Assembly: GCA_019118985.1 (NCBI GenBank)
Contig: DWXX01000137.1
Coordinates: 1 to 9,130, forward strand
Direction: 5' to 3'
Length of the DNA: 9,130 nucleotides
Source of the DNA: Candidatus Faecalibacterium faecipullorum
GTDB taxonomy: Bacteria > Bacillota > Clostridia > Oscillospirales > Ruminococcaceae
Part shown: piece after piece, positions 1 through 6,119 of the stretch
How the letters are laid out: every line of letters starts with the position of its first letter
How positions within the stretch are numbered: position 1 is the stretch's first letter
Translations under genes and position numbers: made by a program
The notes under the pieces: generated by a model
What the model was told of the DNA's origin: nothing
The model's input: only the letters and a program-made list of their open reading frames with translations
The model's database searches: none

Positions 1-742
1 GCTGCACGTTGACAGCGGTGCCCCACTCGTAGGGGATCTCGTTCATCTTGCGGTAAACGTTGGCGCGGGGGTTGTCCCAGCTGCGGAAGACGGCCTTGAC
101 CGCCTCGACCAGCTGCTCTTTGGGATCCTGGGGGAAGGGGCGGCCCTCGTTGTCCTCATAGATCTTCTTGAAGACGGCGACCAGCTCCTTCAGGTCGTCG
201 GCGGTCAGGTCGGCGTCGGAGGTGTAGCCCTTGGCTTCCTTCATCTTGTCGATCTCGACCTCGAACAGGCTCTTGGGGACCATCATGACGACGTCCGCGA
301 ACATCTGCACGAAGCGGCGGTAGCAGTCATAGGCAAAGCGGGGGTTGCCGGTCTTTTTGGCCAGACCCTCGACGGCCTCGTCGTTCAGGCCCAGGTTCAG
401 GATGGTGTCCATCATGCCGGGCATGGACTGGCGGGCGCCCGAGCGGACCGACACCAGCAGGGGATTGGAGTTGTCGCCGAACTTCTTGCCGGTGATCTCC
501 TCCAGGCCCTTGACGTGCTCGAAGATGTCGGCGACCAGCGCGTCGTTCAGCTGACGGCCGTCGGCATAGTACTGGGTGCAGGCCTCGGTGGTGATGGTGA
601 AGCCCTGGGGCACAGGCATGCCGGCTGCGGTCATCTCAGCCAGACCCGAGCCCTTGCCGCCCAGGATGTTCTTCATCGTGGTCTTGTCGCCGCCGAAAGC
701 GTCATTCCCCTCGCTGAAGTAGTAGATATACTTTTTGCTCAT
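1..742 (-). CDS. ppdK: Pyruvate, phosphate dikinase, N-terminal part (cut by window edge)
   Basis: This encodes the first 247 residues of a protein that is normally about 880 residues long; the rest lies beyond base 1. The enzyme interconverts pyruvate + ATP + Pi and PEP + AMP + PPi in the cytoplasm, and in anaerobic clostridia it usually serves PPi-linked glycolysis. The translation begins MSKKYIYYFSEGND. It shows the N-terminal nucleotide-binding (ATP-grasp) signatures of the PPDK family: GGKGSGLAEM around residues 28-37 (K30 matches the conserved ATP-site lysine) and SVRSGARQSMPGMMDT around residues 98-113 (R100 matches the conserved phosphate-contacting arginine). The start is the ATG whose complement is at 740-742. 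A GGGAGG ribosome site lies at 759-754, about 11 nt upstream. The gene is divergent from the glmU-like gene and has its own promoter. The family is certain; the C-terminal phosphohistidine and PEP domains cannot be checked here. Confidence 0.96.
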   Translation of the reverse strand, partial: MSKKYIYYFSEGNDAFGGDKTTMKNILGGKGSGLAEMTAAGMPVPQGFTITTEACTQYYADGRQLNDALVADIFEHVKGLEEITGKKFGDNSNPLLVSVRSGARQSMPGMMDTILNLGLNDEAVEGLAKKTGNPRFAYDCYRRFVQMFADVVMMVPKSLFEVEIDKMKEAKGYTSDADLTADDLKELVAVFKKIYEDNEGRPFPQDPKEQLVEAVKAVFRSWDNPRANVYRKMNEIPYEWGTAVNVQ

Positions 743-753
743 GGATTCATTTA

Positions 754-759
754 CCTCCC
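754..759 (-). promoter_or_regulatory. ppdK ribosome-binding site
   Basis: On the minus strand this reads GGGAGG followed by TAAATGAATCC and then the ATG. It fixes the ppdK start, since there is no competing start codon at suitable spacing. Confidence 0.8.
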
Positions 760-772
760 GTTTTGATTCGAC

Positions 773-792
773 CCGGGCGCTTTGCCGCCCGG
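773..792 (-). promoter_or_regulatory. 5' UTR hairpin just upstream of the ppdK ribosome site
   Basis: CCGGGCG (773-779) and CGCCCGG (786-792) form a perfect 7-bp GC-only stem around a 6-base loop. It lies in the presumed ppdK leader, 13 bases before the ribosome site. There is no T-tract on either strand, so it is not an intrinsic terminator. It may stabilise the leader mRNA or affect initiation; that role is inferred. Confidence 0.45.
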
Positions 793-840
793 CGCATACT
801 CAATGGTTCGTTTTGCCAACGTTCACTGCCATGCGAAAAT

Positions 841-849
841 ATTATACCA
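841..849 (-). promoter_or_regulatory. ppdK promoter, extended -10 type
   Basis: On the minus strand this reads TGGTATAAT: a perfect TATAAT -10 (complement of 841-846) preceded by the TGn extension (847-849). The position where a -35 would lie is poor (TGGATT at 869-864). That fits the known rule that an extended -10 can replace a good -35. The predicted transcript start near 834 gives a leader of roughly 90 nt. Confidence 0.7.
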
Positions 850-867
850 GACAAATAACACAAAATC

Positions 868-883
868 CAGCCGCTACCGGCTG
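868..883. repeat. Inverted repeat upstream of the ppdK promoter
   Basis: CAGCCG (868-873), loop CTAC, CGGCTG (878-883). This perfect 6-bp inverted repeat lies at about -34 to -49 relative to the predicted ppdK start. It could be a regulator site. On the minus strand it could also be a weak terminator-like hairpin, as it is followed by GATTTTG. No function is shown. Confidence 0.4.
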
Positions 884-903
884 AAAACTGCTGATTTTGT
901 TTA

Positions 904-915
904 CACAAATTTGTG
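904..915. promoter_or_regulatory. Perfect 12-bp palindrome CACAAATTTGTG, candidate operator
   Basis: This exact palindrome is centred at 909/910, between the two divergent promoters and just upstream of the -35 of the rightward promoter (924). Perfect dyads of this kind in divergent promoter regions are often sites for dimeric regulators. It does not clearly match the Rex consensus or another site I can name, so the regulator is unknown. Confidence 0.4.
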
Positions 916-921
916 CATTTC

Positions 922-937
922 CCTTGAAAAAACAAGG
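922..937. repeat. Inverted repeat over the -35 of the glmU-like promoter
   Basis: CCTTG (922-926), six A residues, CAAGG (933-937). The left arm includes part of the TTGAAA -35 element. A protein bound here would block RNA polymerase, but the arms are only 5 bp and could be coincidental. Confidence 0.3.
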
Positions 938-952
938 CTTTTACGTTAATAT
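924..952 (+). promoter_or_regulatory. Promoter of the glmU-like gene
   Basis: The -35 TTGAAA (924-929) and -10 TAATAT (947-952) are separated by an optimal 17 bp. The predicted start near 959 gives a leader of about 65 nt. That leader includes a GGGAG/CTCCC hairpin (969-973 with 981-985). The AT-rich stretch contrasts strongly with the GC-rich genes on both sides. Confidence 0.78.
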
Positions 953-1007
953 ATAGTGGGGTAGGTTCGGGAGTTATTCGCTCCCCCGCCCCTATTTGCA
1001 TGGATAC

Positions 1008-1014
1008 AAGGAGG
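1008..1014 (+). promoter_or_regulatory. Ribosome-binding site deciding the glmU-like start
   Basis: A full AAGGAGG lies 9 nt before the ATG at 1024. An in-frame ATG at 1000 would place this site inside the coding sequence and has no good site of its own, so 1024 is preferred. Confidence 0.85.
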
Positions 1015-1023
1015 CCTTTATCT

Positions 1024-1830
1024 ATGTCTGATTTTACGCCTGAGTTTACCCCCGCAGCGCCGGCGGACCTGGCCGCGGCCCGCGGCGCGCTGGACAGGGC
1101 TGAAGCCGCGCGCGAAGCCGTGCTGCTGCGCCACATCGCAAACGGCGTCGCGATCGACAGCCGCACCGTCTCGATCGACGAGGGGGTGCGCATCGCGCCG
1201 GGGGCGCGCATCCTGCCCGGCACCATCCTGCGGGGGGACACCGTCATCGGGGCGGGCTGCGTCATCGGGCCGAACGCCCTGATCGAAGACAGCGCCATCG
1301 GCGAGGGTACCACCGTCAACGCCAGCCAGGTCTACGCATCGCAGATCGGGCCGCACAACAACATCGGGCCCTTCACCCACATCCGGGCGGGCACCGTCAC
1401 CGACTACGGCGTCCACCTCGGCGCCTATGTCGAGACCAAGAACTCGAACTTTGCCCGCGGCAACACCGTCAGCCACCTGACCTACATCGGGGACAGCGAC
1501 GTGGGCAAGTACTGCAACTTCGGCTGCGGCACCGTCACCTGCAACTACGACGGCGCGGCCAAGCACCGCACCACCATCGGGGACTACTGCTTCATCGGGT
1601 GCAACACAAACCTTGTCGCCCCCGTCTCGGTGGGGGACGGCGCCTACACCGCCGCCGGCAGCACCGTCACCCGGGACGTGCCGGCCGCAGCCCTTGCCAT
1701 CGAGCGGGGGCAGCAGGCCAACGTCGAGGGCTGGGCCGGCCCCAGGATGGCGGCCTACATCGCCAAAAAGCAGAAGCTGGAAGCCGAACAGCGCGCCGCC
1801 GAACAGGCTGAACCGGCCGCCGGCCGCTGA
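1024..1830 (+). CDS. Stand-alone GlmU-type glucosamine-1-phosphate N-acetyltransferase domain
   Basis: This 268-residue protein corresponds only to the C-terminal half of bifunctional GlmU (about 455 residues), which acetylates glucosamine-1-phosphate with acetyl-CoA on the path to UDP-GlcNAc. Residues about 14-45 match the helical linker that normally joins the two GlmU domains (ending NGVAID). Residues about 48-230 are a left-handed beta-helix of hexapeptide repeats (IGAGCVIGPN, IGDSDVG and others). The active-site residues known from E. coli GlmU have counterparts: R121 (THIRAG), K139 (VETKN), H151 and Y154 (SHLTYIGD), N165 (CNFGCG) and K180. The CNYDG and GCNTNLVAPV motifs are intact. The C-terminal tail (about 240-268) is Ala/Glu/Lys-rich. 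The N-terminal uridyltransferase domain, with its GXGTRM-type loop, is absent, and the upstream DNA is a promoter, so this is not a frameshift remnant. UTP transfer must be done by another protein. A different hexapeptide sugar acetyltransferase is possible but less likely. Confidence 0.9.
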   Translation: MSDFTPEFTPAAPADLAAARGALDRAEAAREAVLLRHIANGVAIDSRTVSIDEGVRIAPGARILPGTILRGDTVIGAGCVIGPNALIEDSAIGEGTTVNASQVYASQIGPHNNIGPFTHIRAGTVTDYGVHLGAYVETKNSNFARGNTVSHLTYIGDSDVGKYCNFGCGTVTCNYDGAAKHRTTIGDYCFIGCNTNLVAPVSVGDGAYTAAGSTVTRDVPAAALAIERGQQANVEGWAGPRMAAYIAKKQKLEAEQRAAEQAEPAAGR

Positions 1831-1850
1831 CCACACCGCTTGACCACACC
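1828..1850 (+). repeat. Short direct repeat at the glmU-like stop codon
   Basis: TGACCACACC occurs at 1828-1837 and again at 1841-1850, within near-tandem 12- and 13-bp units beginning CCGC. The first copy holds the stop codon. This is probably a small slippage duplication. Confidence 0.5.
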
Positions 1851-1867
1851 ACGACCCGCACACCACA

Positions 1868-1910
1868 GGGACCCGGGGCCGGGCAGAACGCGCGGCCCGG
1901 GACCCTTTTT
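1868..1910 (+). terminator. Rho-independent terminator after the glmU-like gene
   Basis: A GC-rich stem runs from GGGACCC (1868) and GGGCCG to CGGCCC-GGGACCC (ending 1905), followed by TTTTT (1906-1910). The stem carries one bulged G and an A-A mismatch, so termination may be incomplete. It sits only 44 bp before pth, so some read-through into pth-mfd is plausible. Confidence 0.75.
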
Positions 1911-1954
1911 GTCTGTGAGCGCGGGTTCGACACACCATTCAGGATACTGCGCTT

Positions 1955-2533
1955 ATGATAACGAACGACATCTGGCTGATCGCCGGCCTGGGCAACCCCG
2001 AGGCCAAGTACAACGGCACCCGCCACAACGCCGGCTTCGCCGCGCTGGACAGCCTCGCCGCAAAGTGGGGCATCCAGGTCAGCAAGGCCAAGTTCCAGGG
2101 CCTGTGGGGCCAGGGCGAGGCGGACGGGCACAAGGTCTGCCTGCTCAAGCCGCTGACCTATATGAACCTGTCGGGGGACTCCATCGCGCCGATGGCCGCC
2201 TTCTTCAAGATACCGCCCGCCCACGTCATCGTCCTGTGCGACGACATCACCCAGCCCCCCGGCAAGCTGCGCATCCGGCCGTCGGGGTCGGCGGGGGGGC
2301 ACAACGGCCTCAAGAGCATCATCGCGCGGCTGGGCACCGACCAGTTCCCCCGCATACGCATCGGCGTGGGGGCAAAGCCCCGCCCCGACTACGACCTGGC
2401 CGACTGGGTGCTGGGCCGCCTGCCCGAGGCGGACGCCAAAGCCCTGGCCGACCGCAGCGACGACATCGCCGCCGCCGCCCGGCTGATCATGGACGGCCGG
2501 CTGCCCGAGGCACAGAACAAGTACAACCGCTGA
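1955..2533 (+). CDS. pth: Peptidyl-tRNA hydrolase
   Basis: This 192-residue protein is the usual length for bacterial Pth. The enzyme cleaves the ester bond of peptidyl-tRNAs that drop off the ribosome, releasing tRNA for reuse; it is cytoplasmic and generally essential. The family signature is complete: GLGNP (N14), the TRHNAGF segment with catalytic H24, TYMN (N71), the aspartate that pairs with the catalytic histidine (D96, in LCDDITQPPG), and GGHNGLKSI (N117). These correspond to N10, H20, N68, D93 and N114 of the E. coli enzyme. The start at 1955 gives the expected short lead before the first beta strand. The ribosome site is weak (AGGA at 1941-1944). mfd follows after 33 nt, as in many Firmicutes (spoVC-mfd in Bacillus, there with a small gene between). 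No clear promoter is visible between the upstream terminator and this gene. Confidence 0.97.
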   Translation: MITNDIWLIAGLGNPEAKYNGTRHNAGFAALDSLAAKWGIQVSKAKFQGLWGQGEADGHKVCLLKPLTYMNLSGDSIAPMAAFFKIPPAHVIVLCDDITQPPGKLRIRPSGSAGGHNGLKSIIARLGTDQFPRIRIGVGAKPRPDYDLADWVLGRLPEADAKALADRSDDIAAAARLIMDGRLPEAQNKYNR

Positions 2534-2550
2534 CACGCCGCACAAACGCC

Positions 2551-2558
2551 GGGAGGTG
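2551..2558 (+). promoter_or_regulatory. Ribosome-binding site deciding the GTG start of mfd
   Basis: GGGAGGTG lies about 10 nt before the GTG at 2567. The first ATG in frame (2579) would be over 20 nt away, so the GTG is preferred. Confidence 0.75.
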
Positions 2559-2566
2559 AACGCCCC

Positions 2567-5500
2567 GTGTACGAGGCAATGCTCAAGCAGACCCCTGAAT
2601 ACCAGAAGATCGCCGCCAGCCTGGCAAGCCCGGGGCCGGCGGCCCTCTTCGGCCTGCCGCCCGCCGGGCGGGCGCTGGTCTACGCCCTGCTGGCCCGAGA
2701 CCTGGGCCGCCCGCTGTGCATCGTCACCCCCGGCGAGGCCGAGGCCACCCATCTGGCCGACGACCTGCGCACCCTGGGGGCGGCGGCAGCGGTCTTCCCC
2801 CCGCGGGACTACCTGCTGCGCCCGGTGGAGGGGGCCGGCCGCGAGTACGAGTACCGCCGCCTGTCGGTGCTGGGGGCGCTGGCGGGGGGGCGTCTGGCCG
2901 CCGTCTGCGTCCCGGCCGAGGCCATAGGCCAGTACACCGTCCCCCGGGCTGAATTCAGAGCCAACACCCTGACCCTCAAGCCGGGGATGACCTGCCCGCG
3001 GGAGGAGCTTGTACAGAAGCTGTTCGCCGCGGGGTACATCCGCCGCAGCCAGGTGGAAGGGCCGGGGCAGTTCAGCGTCCGGGGGGAGATCGTGGATATC
3101 TTCCCCCCCGACATGCCCGCCCCCGCCCGGCTGGAGTTCTGGGACGAGGAGATCGACTCCATCTCCTCCTTCGACCTTGTCAGCCAGCGGCGGGACGCCG
3201 CGCTGGACAAAATTTACCTCTCCCCCGCGCGGGAGGTGCTGTTCGGCAGCTGCGAGGAGACCGCCGCCGCCCTGCGGGCCGCCGTCAAAAAGGCCCGCGG
3301 CAGGCGCCGCGCCGCCCTCGAAGCCGCCATGGCCCCCGACCTCGCCCAGCTGGACGCCGGGCAGATGCCCGAGGCGATGGACAAGTACTACGGCATCCGC
3401 TACCCCGCCCCCGCCACCGTGCTGGACCACCTGGATTCCCCCATCCTGATTTTGGACGAGATGGGCGGCATCCGGGACGCGCTGAAGGCCGCCGAGTACC
3501 GCCGCGGCGAGGAATTGACGGGCCTGCTGGAAGAGGGGGTGCTCTGCCCGGGGCTGGACGTGCTCTACCAGAGCGCGGACGAGCTGGCCCTGGCCGCTGA
3601 GCGCCTGCCCACCCTGGCCTGCGAAAACTTCCTGCGGGGGATGAACGAGTTCAAGCTCAAGGCCCTCATCAACGCCGAGGCGCATCTCGCCCCCAGCTGG
3701 AACGGGGAGCTGCGCGCTTTGCTGGAAGACCTGGACCCGCTGGTCAGCCAGGGGTACGCCGTCACCCTCTACACCGGCACCCCCAAGGGGGCGGCGGCCC
3801 TCACCCGGGACCTGGCCGACAAGGGCTACGCCGTCAGCATGAGCCGGGACGTCCGGCCCAGCCCCGGGGTGGTGCAGGTGCTGCCCGGCCATCTGAACGC
3901 CGGGTGCAGCCTGCCCTTCGCCCGGTGCGCCGTCCTGACCAGCCGCCGCCACGGCGCCGAAGAGCCGGACGCCGGGGCCAAACGCCGCAAAAAGAGCAAG
4001 GACGCCCTGTCCAGCCTGGCCGACGTCCGCCCGGGGGACTATGTCGTCCACCAGAGCCACGGCGTCGGGATGTACGCCGGCATCCAGCGGCTGGAAGTGC
4101 AGGGGGCTACCAAGGACTACCTGAAGATCCAGTACGCCGGGGCGGACGTGCTGTACGTGCCGGTGACCCAGCTGGACCTGCTGAGCCGCTACACGCCCCC
4201 CGGCGACGAGGACAAGGTCAAGCTGGCCAAGCTGGGCGGCGGGGAGTGGCAGCGCACCCGCGCCCGGGTCAAAAAGGCCACCGAGGAGATGGCCCAGGAG
4301 CTGATCGCCCTCTACGCCCGGCGCAAGCAGGCCAAGGGCTACCCCTTCCCCCCGGACGGGGAGTGGCAGCAGGACTTTGAGGCCCGCTTTGAGTACGACG
4401 AGACCGAGGACCAGCTGGCCGCCGCCGCCGAGATCAAAAGCGACATGGAGCACCCCTGGCCGATGGACCGCCTGCTGTGCGGGGACGTCGGGGTGGGCAA
4501 GACCGAGGTGGCCCTGCGGGCCGCCTTCAAGTGCGTGATGGGGGGCAAGCAGTGCGCCATCCTGGCCCCCACCACCCTGCTGGCCTGGCAGCACTACAAC
4601 ACCATCCTCGCGCGGATGGAAGCCTTCCCGGTACGGGTGGAGCTGCTGAACCGCTTCCGCACCGCAAAGCAGCAGAAAGAGGCGCTGCGGGGCCTGGCCT
4701 CCGGCGGGGTGGACATCGTGGTGGGCACCCACCGGCTGCTGTCCAAGGACGTCCGCTTCCACGACCTGGGCCTTGTCATCATCGACGAGGAGCAGCGGTT
4801 CGGCGTCCGCCACAAGGAGAAACTGAAGGCCAGCTTCATCGGGGTGGATATGCTGACCCTGTCGGCCACCCCCATCCCCCGCACCCTCAGCATGGCCATG
4901 AGCGGCATCCGGGATATGTCCACCATCGAAGAGCCGCCCTTTGAGCGCCAGCCGGTCGAGACCTTCGTGCTGGAATACAACGAGGTCATCCTGGCCGAGG
5001 CCATCAAAAAAGAACTGGCCCGGGGCGGGCAGGTCTACTACCTGCACAACCGGGTGGACAACATCGAGGCCACCGCCGCCCGGGTGCGGCAGATGGCCCC
5101 CGCCGCCCGGGTGGGCGTCGCCCACGGCAAGATGAGCGAGGAAGAGCTCAACCCCGTCTGGCAGAAGCTGTTGGACGGCGAGCTGGACGTGCTGGTCTGC
5201 ACCACACTGATCGAGACCGGCATCGACGTGCGCAACTGCAACACCCTCATCATCGAGGACGCCGACCGGATGGGCCTGGCCCAGCTGTACCAGCTGCGGG
5301 GCCGGGTGGGCCGCAGCGGGCGGAAGGCGTACGCCTACTTCACCTTCCGGCGGGACAAGACCCTGACCGACATCGCCCAAAAGCGGCTGTCGGCCATACG
5401 GGAGTTCACCGCCTTCGGCTCGGGGTTCCGCATCGCCATGCGGGACTTACAGATACGCGGGGCGGGGAACCTTCTGGGCCACAGCCAGCACGGCCACATG

Positions 5501-6049
5501 GAGGCGGTGGGCTACGACCTGTATATGAAGATGCTCAACCAGGCCATCGCCGCCGCCAAGGGCGAGCCGGCCGCCCGCGACAAGAGCGAGTGCCTTGTGG
5601 ACCTGCGGGTGGACGCCTATATCCCCGACCGCTACATCCCCGACGGGCCGGGGCGGATCGAGGCCTACCGGCGGATCGCCGCGGTGGGCAGCCCCGCCGA
5701 CGCCGAGGACGTGCTGGACGAACTGATCGACCGCTACGGCGACCCGCCCGCGTCGGTCAGCGACCTGGTCAGCGTGTCGCTGGTGCGGGTGCTGGCCGCC
5801 TCGGTGGGGGTGTACGAGGTCACCCAGAAGAAAGACCTGCTCACCCTCGCCCTTGACAAGCTGGAGCTGCCCATGATCCGCGGGCTGCTGACCGCCTTCG
5901 GCGGGCGGGTGACGGCCGGCGCGGGGGCAAAGCCCTACCTCTCCATCACCCTGCGGGAGGGGGAAAAGCCCCTCGAGCTGCTGCGGCAGCTGCTGGGGGC
6001 CATGGCTGACATCCAGAGCAAGGCCGGCGGCGGGGCCAAAGGCCCTTGA
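2567..6049 (+). CDS. mfd: Transcription-repair coupling factor Mfd
   Basis: This 1160-residue protein is a normal full length for Mfd. Mfd recognises RNA polymerase stalled at DNA lesions, pushes it off with its ATP-driven translocase, and recruits UvrA for nucleotide excision repair. The modules are in order. A UvrB-like N-terminal region (about 1-340) includes FSVRGEIVDIFPPD and has no helicase motor of its own. A basic linker (AKRRKKSKD) leads into the polymerase-interacting domain from about 485 (DYVVHQSHGVGMYAG, DYLKIQYAGADVLYVPV). The translocase has Walker A GDVGVGKT (639-646, K645), DEEQ (740-743), SATPIPRT (from 766) and QLRGRVGRSGR (909-919). The C-terminal TRCF domain begins near 1008. 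All motor motifs are intact. The GTG start is chosen for its Shine-Dalgarno site. The gene is probably co-transcribed with pth. Confidence 0.98.
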   Translation: MYEAMLKQTPEYQKIAASLASPGPAALFGLPPAGRALVYALLARDLGRPLCIVTPGEAEATHLADDLRTLGAAAAVFPPRDYLLRPVEGAGREYEYRRLSVLGALAGGRLAAVCVPAEAIGQYTVPRAEFRANTLTLKPGMTCPREELVQKLFAAGYIRRSQVEGPGQFSVRGEIVDIFPPDMPAPARLEFWDEEIDSISSFDLVSQRRDAALDKIYLSPAREVLFGSCEETAAALRAAVKKARGRRRAALEAAMAPDLAQLDAGQMPEAMDKYYGIRYPAPATVLDHLDSPILILDEMGGIRDALKAAEYRRGEELTGLLEEGVLCPGLDVLYQSADELALAAERLPTLACENFLRGMNEFKLKALINAEAHLAPSWNGELRALLEDLDPLVSQGYAVTLYTGTPKGAAALTRDLADKGYAVSMSRDVRPSPGVVQVLPGHLNAGCSLPFARCAVLTSRRHGAEEPDAGAKRRKKSKDALSSLADVRPGDYVVHQSHGVGMYAGIQRLEVQGATKDYLKIQYAGADVLYVPVTQLDLLSRYTPPGDEDKVKLAKLGGGEWQRTRARVKKATEEMAQELIALYARRKQAKGYPFPPDGEWQQDFEARFEYDETEDQLAAAAEIKSDMEHPWPMDRLLCGDVGVGKTEVALRAAFKCVMGGKQCAILAPTTLLAWQHYNTILARMEAFPVRVELLNRFRTAKQQKEALRGLASGGVDIVVGTHRLLSKDVRFHDLGLVIIDEEQRFGVRHKEKLKASFIGVDMLTLSATPIPRTLSMAMSGIRDMSTIEEPPFERQPVETFVLEYNEVILAEAIKKELARGGQVYYLHNRVDNIEATAARVRQMAPAARVGVAHGKMSEEELNPVWQKLLDGELDVLVCTTLIETGIDVRNCNTLIIEDADRMGLAQLYQLRGRVGRSGRKAYAYFTFRRDKTLTDIAQKRLSAIREFTAFGSGFRIAMRDLQIRGAGNLLGHSQHGHMEAVGYDLYMKMLNQAIAAAKGEPAARDKSECLVDLRVDAYIPDRYIPDGPGRIEAYRRIAAVGSPADAEDVLDELIDRYGDPPASVSDLVSVSLVRVLAASVGVYEVTQKKDLLTLALDKLELPMIRGLLTAFGGRVTAGAGAKPYLSITLREGEKPLELLRQLLGAMADIQSKAGGGAKGP

Positions 6050-6075
6050 CGGGGCGGGGCCGCCGGGTTTATACT
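6046..6075 (+). promoter_or_regulatory. Promoter of the lipoprotein gene, overlapping the mfd stop codon
   Basis: The -35 TTGACG (6046-6051) includes the mfd stop TGA (6047-6049). The -10 is TATACT (6070-6075), with an 18-bp spacer that is very GC-rich. The predicted start near 6082 gives a leader of about 40 nt. The lipoprotein can thus be expressed apart from mfd. Confidence 0.65.
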
Positions 6076-6103
6076 GGGTGGGTATATCCGCTCAAACACC
6101 ATC

Positions 6104-6110
6104 AAAGGAG
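6104..6110 (+). promoter_or_regulatory. Ribosome-binding site deciding the lipoprotein start
   Basis: AAAGGAG lies 9 nt before the ATG at 6120. A longer reading frame from GTG at 6078 would begin almost at the predicted transcript start and would bury the signal peptide, so it is rejected. Confidence 0.8.
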
Positions 6111-6119
6111 CATGTTGAT

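Noticed and set aside
743..1023. A possible riboswitch or small RNA in the divergent AT-rich region
   Set aside because: Only short hairpins are present; no conserved riboswitch core could be recognised and the leaders are short.
747..1319. A 190-codon minus-strand frame upstream of ppdK
   Set aside because: It runs through the divergent promoter region and into the 3'-complement of the glmU-like gene; its composition shifts abruptly and it has no ribosome site.
1840..1845. TTGACC as a possible -35 for pth
   Set aside because: The region 15-20 bp downstream is GC-rich and contains no -10-like sequence, and the terminator follows it.
1018..1938. A 306-codon minus-strand frame opposite the glmU-like gene
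   Set aside because: Its repeated DGA/VDG pattern simply mirrors the hexapeptide repeat codons of the beta-helix gene on the plus strand.
1667..5380. A 1237-codon open frame on the minus strand opposite pth and mfd
   Set aside because: It is a shadow of GC-rich codon use: its product is Gly/Val/Gln/His-rich with no recognisable domain, it runs antisense across two conserved genes, and it has no ribosome site or promoter.
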